DNA from: Kocuria sp.
GTDB lineage: Bacteria; Actinomycetota; Actinomycetes; Actinomycetales; Micrococcaceae
DNA length: 14,413 nt
Direction of reading: 5' to 3'
NCBI GenBank assembly: GCA_030453435.1
Contig: JAKDKI010000023.1
Coordinates: forward strand, 1-14,413
The notes beneath the pieces were generated by a model. The model was not told where the DNA came from. It searched no databases and was given only the letters and a program-made list of their open reading frames with translations. Made by a program: the position numbers and the translations under genes. Positions 1-6,837 of the stretch are shown one piece after another; the stretch's first letter is position 1, and each line of letters begins with the position of its first letter.

Positions 1-114
1 GGTTTCCTGCGGTAACCGCGGAGGTTCCGCAGTGGATGCGAGCGACTGACTCGCGAGGGCGAGCGCGATGGGTACGCAAATGACGCCCAGCAGCATGAGA
101 ATTTTTCGGATCAC
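1..114 (-). CDS. N-terminus of a secreted or membrane-anchored protein (partial, runs off the left edge)
   Basis: A GTG at 114-112 opens a reading frame that stays open for 38 codons to the window edge. It begins MIRKILMLLGVICVPIALAL and continues ASQSLASTAEPPRLPQET. This is a textbook signal peptide: a short basic n-region (R3, K4), about 15 hydrophobic residues, then a polar stretch with possible signal peptidase sites (SLA, STA) before a Pro-rich start of the mature part. In-frame stops lie upstream near 160, so the gene starts here. The Shine-Dalgarno is weak; ATG at 96-94 is an alternative start but would remove the basic n-region. The rest of the protein is outside the window, so its function cannot be named. 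It lies downstream of the aldehyde dehydrogenase on the same strand but is separated from it by a hairpin terminator and about 350 bp, so it probably has its own promoter. Confidence 0.6.
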   Translation of the reverse strand, partial: MIRKILMLLGVICVPIALALASQSLASTAEPPRLPQET

Positions 115-397
115 GCAGTAAGGATTACCACGCCAGGTGAAAGAGGGGTTAACTAATCATTAAGGTGTTCTCATGTTGCCGGCCCCTATCGGAAACCGTG
201 AACCCCCTCCGACATGCGGTTCTGATCGCGGCTCACACCCCCGGAGGCAACGAACCCCTCCCCAAATTTATTTTGTCATTGCATTGAATGATTAGGGGAG
301 CTAATCCGAATTTATGGCGGATTCCCAAGGGTCTTTAGCTGCGAACAGTGAAACAAGTCAGATAACACTTCGATTACGAACCCGGAATTCTGAAGAA

Positions 398-432
398 GCC
401 GGTGACCTCAGCACACGGCTGAGATCACCGGC
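398..432 (-). terminator. Terminator hairpin of the aldehyde dehydrogenase gene
   Basis: The arms are GCCGGTGACCTCAG (398-411) and CTGAGATCACCGGC (419-432), around a 7-nt loop. They form a 14-bp stem with one mismatch. It starts 33 bp after the stop of the minus-strand aldehyde dehydrogenase. The T-run after the stem on the minus strand is weak (TTCTTC). Confidence 0.65.
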
Positions 433-460
433 CTCGACAGTGGGACCGAGCGGCGTCGGC
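432..460 (-). repeat. 29-bp imperfect repeat, copy A, just after the aldehyde dehydrogenase stop
   Basis: This stretch matches 6080-6108 at 25 of 29 positions. The best-conserved part on the minus strand reads GCCGACGCCGCTC. Both copies have the same orientation relative to a minus-strand gene and begin 2-5 nt after its stop codon. Confidence 0.5.
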
Positions 461-465
461 ATCCG

Positions 466-1872
466 CTACCTAGAAATCACCTTGGGCGCGGCAACTGACT
501 TGAGCCCCTCAACCCCGAATTCCAGACCGTAACCGGAACTCTTGATGCCACCGAAGGGAACGCGCGGGTCCACCGCCCCGTGCTTGTTGATCCACACGGT
601 GCCCGCCTCGATCCGCTGAGCGACCTCGACGGCGGTGTCCGGATCGGAGGACCACACGGACGCACCCAACCCCACGTCCAGCCCGTTGGCCATGGCGATC
701 GCTTCGTCAAGATCCGAGTACTTGATGATCGGCAGGGCGGGACCGAACTGCTCCTGCGCGACCAGGGGATTATCATTGGGCAGGTCCGCGACCAAGGTGG
801 TCGGATAGAAGTAGCCGGCCTGCTCAGCCTCCGGATCGCCACCGATGAGCACGCGGCCGCCGCCATTCTTGGCGTCCTCGACAAGCCCGGCCACGATGTC
901 GTACTGCTGCTTGTTCTGCAACGGGCCCAGCACGTTCTGCTCTTCGCGACCATTGCCCATGGGCATCTGCTGGGCCACCGCGACCAAGGCGTCACACACG
1001 TCGTCGTAAACGTCCTCATGCACATAGAGGCGCTTGAGGGCGGCACAAGTCTGTCCGGTGTTGATGAAGGCGCCCCAGAACAGGTCGCCCGCGATTTTCT
1101 GGGCGTCCACATCGGGCAGCACAACGCCCGCGTCATTACCGCCCAACTCGAGAGTGAGGCGAGCCAAGCCATCCGCGGCGGAGCGCATAATCGCCTGACC
1201 GGTCTTGGTTGAACCCGTGAACATGATCTTGTCGATGCCGTCGTGCTCGGTCAGCGCCTGACCGATCTCTCCGCCACCCGGAACCACGTGGAGTACATCC
1301 GATGGCAGCGCTTGGTTGAGCACGTGAATGAGGCCCAGCACGGACAGCGGCGTGTACTCGGAGGGCTTGACCACCACCGTGTTGCCCATGCGCAAAGACG
1401 CAGCGACCTGCCACACGGTGATCATCATGGGCCAGTTCCACGGCCCGATCGCCCCGACAACACCCAGCGGCATGTAGTGCAGTTCGGCCTTGCCGGATTC
1501 GTCGTCCACGAGGACTTCCGGCTCCATGGGGGTGTCCGCATTCGCTCGCAGCCATGCGGCACAAGCACCGACCTCAAAGGCCGCATTGGGGCCGTTCTTG
1601 ATTGGTTTGCCCTGCTCACGTGAGAGCAGTTCCGCGAGCGCTTCCGCGTTGGCCTCCACCGCATCCGCCGCTCGATGCAGGAACTCGGACCGCTTGGCAT
1701 GGCCCGACGCCGCCCACTCTGGCTGCGCGGCGCGGGCCGCTTCGATCGCCTGGTTCAGTTCAGCCACCGTGGACTCGTGGACCTTGCCCACGAGCTCCCC
1801 CGTGGCCGGGTCGAGAATCTCGCGACCGGCTGGATTTTCAATGGCTGACAACAGTTCCTGATACGCGCTCAT
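466..1872 (-). CDS. NAD(P)-dependent aldehyde dehydrogenase (AldA-like)
   Basis: This 468-residue protein has normal length for the ALDH superfamily. It oxidises an aldehyde to a carboxylic acid with NAD(P)+ in the cytoplasm. All catalytic marks are present: the PWNWP motif with Asn146, Lys169 of the VVKPSE cofactor motif, the general-base Glu242 in LELGG, and the nucleophile Cys276 in GQTC. The late motifs EQFGPALP and the PFGGIKSSG region are also intact, and their wording resembles the Streptomyces AldA branch (recalled, not searched). ATG at 1872 is preceded by AAGGAG at 5-nt spacing. The gene is divergent from the permease and amine oxidase genes. The likely role is disposal of the aldehyde released by the oxidase, for example an aminoaldehyde or arylacetaldehyde; the exact substrate is not readable from the sequence. 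Confidence 0.93.
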   Translation of the reverse strand: MSAYQELLSAIENPAGREILDPATGELVGKVHESTVAELNQAIEAARAAQPEWAASGHAKRSEFLHRAADAVEANAEALAELLSREQGKPIKNGPNAAFEVGACAAWLRANADTPMEPEVLVDDESGKAELHYMPLGVVGAIGPWNWPMMITVWQVAASLRMGNTVVVKPSEYTPLSVLGLIHVLNQALPSDVLHVVPGGGEIGQALTEHDGIDKIMFTGSTKTGQAIMRSAADGLARLTLELGGNDAGVVLPDVDAQKIAGDLFWGAFINTGQTCAALKRLYVHEDVYDDVCDALVAVAQQMPMGNGREEQNVLGPLQNKQQYDIVAGLVEDAKNGGGRVLIGGDPEAEQAGYFYPTTLVADLPNDNPLVAQEQFGPALPIIKYSDLDEAIAMANGLDVGLGASVWSSDPDTAVEVAQRIEAGTVWINKHGAVDPRVPFGGIKSSGYGLEFGVEGLKSVAAPKVISR

Positions 1873-2098
1873 GGGTGCTCCTTGGATTGCAACGGCGGCC
1901 CACCACCGACTGGCGAAGGCCTGTCTCTGTACCCATTGTGGCGTGGATCACGCGCACTGATGTTGTCAGCCCGCGCAGCAGTTTTGGCCCCAGGTGCAGG
2001 AGGGGCCCTGAACATTTACATGACGGCACCTTGATCGGCACCGCGCAGTCAAAGACAACTGTCGAGCACTCCTGGACAACACCTTATGGATGTGACCT

Positions 2099-2116
2099 GG
2101 CTAACAATGGGCTAAC
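2099..2116 (+). promoter_or_regulatory. Direct repeat GGCTAAC in the permease promoter region
   Basis: The 273-bp gap between the divergent aldehyde dehydrogenase and permease genes contains GGCTAAC at 2099-2105 and again at 2110-2116, an 11-bp period, so both copies face the same side of the helix. AraC-family activators typically read direct repeats next to the promoter, so this could be part of the binding site for the AraC-like protein encoded at 5040-6005. That link is inference. Confidence 0.3.
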
Positions 2117-2145
2117 CCAGCTGAAACCCGCATCGGAGGCTCACC

Positions 2146-3636
2146 GTGCAGCAACCTACTCGCCTCGCGAGGCGTCATTTATCCACCACAGCCCTGGTGT
2201 TCATGATCATCGCAGCGTCAGCGCCCTTGACTGTCTTGGCCGGCGGTGTGCCCACAAGCTTCGCTGTATCCGGCCTCCTCGGAGTGCCCGTGGGTTACCT
2301 GATCCTGGGACTCATCCTGGCTGTATTCGCCATTGGATACGGCGCCATGAGCGGCCATGTCCAGAACGCCGGAGCGTTCTACGCATACGTGGCCGAGGGC
2401 CTGGGAAACAGGCAGGGCATCGCAGCGGCCATCCTGGCGCTGGTCTCCTACAACATGATGCAGGTGGGCCTGTATGGACTATTCGGCTTCTCTCTGGCCG
2501 CGTTGATCACAGGGCTGTTCGGCATCGCGGTCCCGTGGTGGCTGGCCGCCCTGCTCGGATGGGTGATTGTTGGCGCTCTGGGTGTCAATAGTGTGGATCT
2601 CTCCGCCAAGGTCCTTGGTGTTCTGGTCGCACTCGAATTCCTGGTCGTGGGCGTGGTCTTCATCCTGGCGCTGGTAGCCGCCCCGGAGGGAATCGAGTTC
2701 CAGACTCTCGATCCACAGAACTTCTTCACGCCCGGAATTGGCGTACTTCTGGCTTTCGGTATCGCTGCGTTTATGGGGTTCGAATCGGGTGCCATCTATT
2801 CCGAAGAAACCAAGAATCCTCGCAAGACCGTGGCCCGCGCGACCTACGTCGCAGTGGCCGTAATCGCCGTGTTTTACATGTTTTCGTCATGGGCATTCTC
2901 GGTAGGCGTGGGCGCCTCGAGCATCGTGGCCTCGTCTCAAGAATTCGGGCCCGACCTCGTCTTCGTGTGGCTCGCGGAGCGCAGCCCTCTGCTTGCCGAC
3001 GTCGCTAATGTCCTTTTCATCACCAGCCTGCTTGCCGCACTGGTCGCTTTTCACAACGGCGCCGCCAGGTATTTCTTCGCTTTAGGCCGCACCGGAGTGC
3101 TTCCGAAGAAACTCGGACTGACATCCGCTCGGACCGGCGCCCCGTTCGCGGGGTCCCTTGCGCAGTCTGCCGTGGCGGTTGTGGTCATCGTAGTTTTCGC
3201 ACTGGCCGGTGCAGGATCGCCCTTGGGAGATCTTTTCCCAGTTCTGACGCTTTTCACCTGGCTGACCAACGCGGCCGCTTTTGGGCTGGTCTTCCTTCTG
3301 GCCATTACTTCTATCGCCGTGGTCGCATGGTTCTCCCGCCGTCATCACGGCCACGGTGTGGGCACGCGAGTGGTTGCCCCGGTGGTCTCGGCCCTCGGGT
3401 TGATCACCGTGGCCATCCTCATCCTGGTCAACTTCGACCTCATGATCGGGGCGGAGGGCCCATCACCGCTGGTGGCCATTATGCCGGGCATCATCATCGG
3501 CTCGGGAGTAGTGGGACTGATCTGGGGTGAAGTCCTTCGCCGACGCCGCCCGGACGTGTACCGGGCCATGCAGCACGAGGACCAGATCCCTGAGTCGCAA
3601 GAACTTCCGGTAGTCGCAAACCATCCCCATTCCTGA
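2146..3636 (+). CDS. APC-family amino acid or amine permease
   Basis: This is a 496-residue integral membrane protein with about 12 hydrophobic segments and a short polar C-terminal tail, the standard size of the amino acid-polyamine-organocation (APC) superfamily. The signature near residues 208-232 reads FMGFESGAIYSEETKNP followed by RKTVARA, the conserved loop after TM6. The unwound TM1 motif appears as SAPLTVLAGGVP near residue 25. It should import an amino acid or amine by proton- or sodium-coupled symport across the cytoplasmic membrane. The start is a GTG at 2146 behind CGGAGG. The amine oxidase gene begins 34 bp after its stop on the same strand, so the two are very likely co-transcribed and the permease probably supplies the oxidase with substrate. 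Substrate specificity cannot be deduced. Confidence 0.9.
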   Translation: MQQPTRLARRHLSTTALVFMIIAASAPLTVLAGGVPTSFAVSGLLGVPVGYLILGLILAVFAIGYGAMSGHVQNAGAFYAYVAEGLGNRQGIAAAILALVSYNMMQVGLYGLFGFSLAALITGLFGIAVPWWLAALLGWVIVGALGVNSVDLSAKVLGVLVALEFLVVGVVFILALVAAPEGIEFQTLDPQNFFTPGIGVLLAFGIAAFMGFESGAIYSEETKNPRKTVARATYVAVAVIAVFYMFSSWAFSVGVGASSIVASSQEFGPDLVFVWLAERSPLLADVANVLFITSLLAALVAFHNGAARYFFALGRTGVLPKKLGLTSARTGAPFAGSLAQSAVAVVVIVVFALAGAGSPLGDLFPVLTLFTWLTNAAAFGLVFLLAITSIAVVAWFSRRHHGHGVGTRVVAPVVSALGLITVAILILVNFDLMIGAEGPSPLVAIMPGIIIGSGVVGLIWGEVLRRRRPDVYRAMQHEDQIPESQELPVVANHPHS

Positions 3637-3670
3637 TCTGTCCAACAACCCATTCACTGGAGGAATCACC

Positions 3671-5002
3671 ATGAGCAATCCCCACGTCGTAGTTGTCGGG
3701 GCCGGCTTCGCTGGCCTAGTGGCGGCCCGAGAACTGCAGATGGCTGGCGTAGACGTGGAAATCGTTGAAGCCCGCGACCGTATCGGCGGACGAGCGTGGA
3801 CCGAGGAACGAATGGGGCGCCCACTAGAGCTCGGTGCCACCTGGGTGCATTGGATGCAGCCTCACGTGTGGTCCGAGATCACCCGGTACGACCAAAGCAT
3901 CTACCCCAGCCCGTTCTGTGATGACGCCTACTGGGTCACCGGCGACTCGGTCAAGCACGGTTCCGAAGCTGACCTCGAGGCCGCGATCGACCGCCCGATG
4001 CAGAAGATCTTCGAGAACTCTCGCGATTTCTTCCCGTACCCCTACGAACCACTGCATGTCCTCGATGAGCGCAGCGGAAGCTCCCCAGAACTGCGGCAGC
4101 AATTCCTCGCCGCTGACGAAGGTAGCGTTCTTGACTGCCTCCGCGATGGGTCCTTCAGCCAGGAAGAGATCGACCTCTGTAACGCCTTTTGGGCCGCCGG
4201 TTACATCGGTGACCCGGAACAGGGATCGCCGCTCATGGCCAAACAATGGGCGGCACTGTCCGATCACCGAATGAGCCTCATGGAAGAACAGACTCTTCGG
4301 TACAAACTCACGAATGGCATGCGGGGCATCTACGAGAACATCGCGGCCGACCTCAACTGCCCGATCAGGCTCAACACCCCGGTCAAGTCCATTGACCACC
4401 GAGCAGCCGGAGCCACGGTCACCCTGGAGAATGGTGAGAGCATCTCCTGCGACAGCGTGATCGTCACGGTCCCCGTGGGAGCGTTGCCCACCATCGAGTT
4501 CACCCCGACACTTCCAGACGGCATGCGCAACATCATCGATAAGAAGTGGAACTCCACCGGCTGCAAGATCTGGGTCAAGATCAAGGGCCACCACAGCATC
4601 CTTGGTTACGCCCCCACCCCCGCCAAGATGGCGATTTTCCGCAGCGAATTCTTTCTCGACGACGACACCACCATTTGCGTAGGGTTCGGCCCCCACCACG
4701 ATCAGCTGAATCTCAACGACCCCAAACACGGGCAAGAGATCGTCAACCAATGGCGACCTGACCTGGAAGTCGTAGACTCCACCGGCCATGACTGGGTCGC
4801 GGACAAGTGGAGCGGTCAGGCTTGGGCAACGCTGCGTTCGGGACAGTTCACCAACGGCTGGCACCACTTCCGCACCACCGACAGCCGCCTGCATTTCGCG
4901 GGAGCGGACTGGGCGCGGGGCTGGCGCGGTGTCGTGGTGGATGGCGCCATTGAAACCGGGCTGAGCACGGCGCGAAACGTGATCAAGGAGCTGAAGGTCT
5001 AA
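3671..5002 (+). CDS. FAD-dependent amine oxidase (flavin monoamine/polyamine oxidase family)
   Basis: This 443-residue flavoprotein starts with a dinucleotide-binding fold: VVVVGAGFAG at residues 6-15, and Glu33 in VEARDRIGGRAW for the ribose hydroxyls. The C-terminal FAD motif FAGADWARGWRG, then GAIETG, lies near residues 409-431. Family members oxidise a primary or secondary amine to an imine, which hydrolyses to an aldehyde, and pass electrons to O2 as H2O2. No Cys sits at the position that carries covalent FAD in mitochondrial MAO, so the FAD is probably non-covalent. There is no signal peptide, so it acts in the cytoplasm. A GGAGG precedes ATG 3671. It follows the permease in an operon and faces the divergent aldehyde dehydrogenase, which suggests an import, oxidation, aldehyde-oxidation route. 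Candidate substrates are putrescine, tyramine or phenylethylamine; an L-amino acid oxidase cannot be excluded. Confidence 0.88.
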   Translation: MSNPHVVVVGAGFAGLVAARELQMAGVDVEIVEARDRIGGRAWTEERMGRPLELGATWVHWMQPHVWSEITRYDQSIYPSPFCDDAYWVTGDSVKHGSEADLEAAIDRPMQKIFENSRDFFPYPYEPLHVLDERSGSSPELRQQFLAADEGSVLDCLRDGSFSQEEIDLCNAFWAAGYIGDPEQGSPLMAKQWAALSDHRMSLMEEQTLRYKLTNGMRGIYENIAADLNCPIRLNTPVKSIDHRAAGATVTLENGESISCDSVIVTVPVGALPTIEFTPTLPDGMRNIIDKKWNSTGCKIWVKIKGHHSILGYAPTPAKMAIFRSEFFLDDDTTICVGFGPHHDQLNLNDPKHGQEIVNQWRPDLEVVDSTGHDWVADKWSGQAWATLRSGQFTNGWHHFRTTDSRLHFAGADWARGWRGVVVDGAIETGLSTARNVIKELKV

Positions 5003-5010
5003 CCGTCATA

Positions 5011-5061
5011 ACGCATGCTGGCCGGGCCCGGCGGGATACTCAGGCCCCGGCCAGGATGCGT
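5011..5061. terminator. Bidirectional terminator hairpin between convergent amine oxidase and AraC-type genes
   Basis: ACGCAT plus CTGGCCGGG (5011-5016 and 5018-5026) pairs with CCCGGCCAG plus ATGCGT (5046-5054 and 5056-5061), giving 15 pairs interrupted by one G/G mismatch around a 19-nt loop. The right arm lies inside the last codons of the AraC-type gene, whose stop is at 5040-5042. Neither side has a long T-run. Confidence 0.55.
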
Positions 5062-6005
5062 CTTCGATATGCCGACGGCGTCTCCCCATACTCCGCTTTG
5101 AAGCTCTTACTTACGTGTGCTGCGTCCAGTAAGCCGTAGCGAGAACTCACGCTGTGCACCGTCTCGTCCGCGAGCGCGGGATCTGAGAGATCTTCACGGA
5201 TCGCTTCCAACCGCTTCAGACGAACGGTCGAGGACACGGTGAGGTCCTGGGCCGCAAATCTGCTGTGCAGCTGGCGAACCGAAACGTACAGCGCCTTAGC
5301 AATGGTGCCCGGCGACAACTCAGAATCGCCCAGATGGTCGTCGATGTAGGCCGCTGCCTGCTGGACCAGCAGGTCTCCCGGCTGCTCCTCGCTGAGTTCC
5401 AGAACGTCCGAGGACAGCACGCTCACAAGCATGCCCAGCGCGCTCCTGACCAAACGCATGGCGTGGGGCCCGTGAAGTAGATCCATGTTCTCGGCGAGAT
5501 CACGGAACATGGGGGCGGCCACCCGGCCCAGCCCATGGTCCTGGGTGATCCGCCGCGCGGTGACCATCTCCACCTGAGCCGGAGTCATGTGAACCACGGA
5601 GCGAGGAAACGTCATAACCATAGAGTGCTGCGGACCACGAAAATCCAGCTCGTAGGGCCGGTACGCTACGTACAGTCCCAGGTCACCGGGCTCCAACTGG
5701 CACTCACGCCCGTCCTGGCGGAGAGTGCACGCCCCTTCCAACTGCAGGCTGAGCTTGAAGTACTCCCCCTGGTCCTGCTCGACCAGCTGTGCAGTGCGCA
5801 CCACCCGGTGAGCGTCGGTGGACATATCGAACAAATGCACGTCGTCGAGTTCCACCACGCGCAAGTTCGCGCGGAATTGGCCCTCATTGGGAGCAGTGAT
5901 TTCCAATGCCGAGAACGAACCACGAATCACTTCCCGCCACTGCGGCATGGTCAGGCCGGTGTACAGACCGGCAGGTTCAACAGACGGTTGCTGGGGTGTC
6001 GCCAT
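5040..6005 (-). CDS. AraC-family transcriptional regulator, FeaR-like (AraC-type sensor plus HTH)
   Basis: This 321-residue regulator has two parts. Residues about 40-190 form a cupin-like AraC ligand-binding domain of the FeaR/NitR type, including the SLQLEGACTL and LEPGDLGLY stretches. Residues about 213-321 form the double helix-turn-helix, ending in the classic FKAEYGETPSAYRRR motif. The start ATG at 6005 follows a purine-rich GAGGGAGAGGG. In E. coli the relative FeaR activates amine oxidase tynA and aldehyde dehydrogenase feaB. Here the gene is convergent with an amine oxidase operon, with an aldehyde dehydrogenase in the same block, so by analogy it likely senses an amine or its aldehyde and activates the divergent promoters near 1873-2145. 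The family call is strong; the target set is inference. Confidence 0.87.
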   Translation of the reverse strand: MATPQQPSVEPAGLYTGLTMPQWREVIRGSFSALEITAPNEGQFRANLRVVELDDVHLFDMSTDAHRVVRTAQLVEQDQGEYFKLSLQLEGACTLRQDGRECQLEPGDLGLYVAYRPYELDFRGPQHSMVMTFPRSVVHMTPAQVEMVTARRITQDHGLGRVAAPMFRDLAENMDLLHGPHAMRLVRSALGMLVSVLSSDVLELSEEQPGDLLVQQAAAYIDDHLGDSELSPGTIAKALYVSVRQLHSRFAAQDLTVSSTVRLKRLEAIREDLSDPALADETVHSVSSRYGLLDAAHVSKSFKAEYGETPSAYRRRILAGA

Positions 6006-6079
6006 GTCCCTCTCTCCCTCGCTGCCCGGTTGACGGCATCCTACGAAGATTCGGGTGCGGCCGACACCAGGAGACCGAT

Positions 6080-6108
6080 CCTCGCTAGCGGGACGGAGCG
6101 GCGTCGGC
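6080..6108 (-). repeat. 29-bp imperfect repeat, copy B, just after the TetR-type gene stop
   Basis: Second copy of the repeat at 432-460 (25 of 29 identical). It contains the 8-bp palindrome CGCTAGCG and begins 2 nt after the TetR-type stop codon. Confidence 0.5.
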
Positions 6109-6110
6109 GG

Positions 6111-6716
6111 CTATCCGACGGCGCTGCGTAACCGGGCCCGGCATTCTCGGTAGACCGCAACGGGGTCGGCGGTCTCGCCACGCGTGGCCAACTCGCCCCA
6201 GCGGATCCAACTGACCCGCCACACTGCCACCGCTGTTTCGGAGATCAGCAGCAGCGTGGCCGGGTCTGCCTCCGGTAGTTGCTCGGCCAGACGTGCACGC
6301 AGGCGCACCGGGAGGACCAACTCTTGCGATGCTGCCAGAGACTGCAGATCCGCGTCCCGCGCCAGCAGTTTGGCCACGCGCCGGTGTTCATCGAGTTCGG
6401 GATCATTGTCCGCACCCATGACCGTTTCCGCCATGGTTTCCACCGCACGGAGTACCGCCGCGGGATCTGGATCAGTGATCTCAAGCGAATCGATGGCTCG
6501 CAGCATCCGCCGCTGACCGGGCAGTGCCGCTTGCTCCTTGGTCGAGAAATAGCGGAAGAACGTGCGCGGTGAAACCCCGGCGCGTTCGGCAATCTGGTGG
6601 ACCGTGGTCTCCCGCACCCCGTGCGCCTCGAAAAGTTCCAGTGCAGCTTGATGGATCTCGCGCTGCGTTTCCAGTTTTCGACGAGCCCTCAGCCCCGCCT
6701 GCGGTTCATGCTCCAT
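6111..6716 (-). CDS. TetR-family transcriptional regulator
   Basis: This 201-residue protein has the size and layout of TetR repressors: an N-terminal helix-turn-helix (residues about 18-62, with TVHQIAERAGVSPRTFFRYF as the recognition part) and a variable ligand-binding C-terminus. I chose ATG 6716 because GGAGG lies 5 nt before it; a GTG at 6740 would add eight residues but has no good ribosome binding site. The gene is divergent from the MFS exporter at 6838, with a palindromic site between them (6767-6800), the usual arrangement of a TetR repressor controlling its own gene and an efflux pump. The ligand is probably a toxic small molecule, but its identity is unknown. The AraC-type gene lies 105 bp downstream on the same strand; co-transcription is possible but not evident. 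Confidence 0.87.
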   Translation of the reverse strand: MEHEPQAGLRARRKLETQREIHQAALELFEAHGVRETTVHQIAERAGVSPRTFFRYFSTKEQAALPGQRRMLRAIDSLEITDPDPAAVLRAVETMAETVMGADNDPELDEHRRVAKLLARDADLQSLAASQELVLPVRLRARLAEQLPEADPATLLLISETAVAVWRVSWIRWGELATRGETADPVAVYRECRARLRSAVG

Positions 6717-6766
6717 GACGCCCTCCCTGACGCTCGGCACCCCATTGTGACCAACCCCACGGCTTT

Positions 6767-6800
6767 ATGTCACTTATGCCAAAGTGGCATTCAGTGTCAT
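6767..6800. promoter_or_regulatory. Palindromic operator in the TetR/MFS intergenic region
   Basis: The core is a perfect inverted repeat, ATGCCA (6776-6781) and TGGCAT (6785-6790), spaced by 3 nt. It is nested in a second pair, ATGTCACT (6767-6774) and AGTGTCAT (6793-6800), with one mismatch. A plausible MFS promoter, GTGGCA (6784-6789), 18-bp spacer, TGTAAT (6808-6813), overlaps the right arm. A bound TetR dimer would block it. The total size fits a TetR operator, perhaps for two dimers. Confidence 0.68.
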
Positions 6801-6837
6801 TATTGAGTGTAATCCCCTCTGAGAAACAGGTACTTGC

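Larger units (their letters stand above)
115..465. other. 351-bp intergenic region, relatively AT-rich
   Basis: I see no convincing gene here. A short frame on the plus strand (314-532) has no ribosome binding site, no recognisable protein character, and runs into the 3' end of the aldehyde dehydrogenase. The region holds the terminator hairpin of the aldehyde dehydrogenase (398-432), one copy of a 29-bp repeat (432-460), and an AT-rich stretch at about 150-170 and 260-315 that probably carries the promoter of the secreted-protein gene at 1-114. A perfect 9-bp inverted repeat, CTAATCATT at 153-161 and AATGATTAG at 287-295, flanks the middle of the region. Confidence 0.5.

Noticed and set aside
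314..532. 72-codon plus-strand frame left of the aldehyde dehydrogenase
   Set aside because: No ribosome binding site, low-complexity Ser/Arg composition, and it covers a terminator hairpin and the end of another gene.
1602..2591. Plus-strand frame of 329 codons spanning the aldehyde dehydrogenase 5' end and the permease 5' end
   Set aside because: Overlaps two clear genes and the promoter gap; Arg/Pro-rich composition typical of an out-of-frame shadow.
3824..4894. Long minus-strand frame (356 codons) opposite the amine oxidase
   Set aside because: Antisense shadow of a well-supported flavoprotein gene in GC-rich DNA; no family features.
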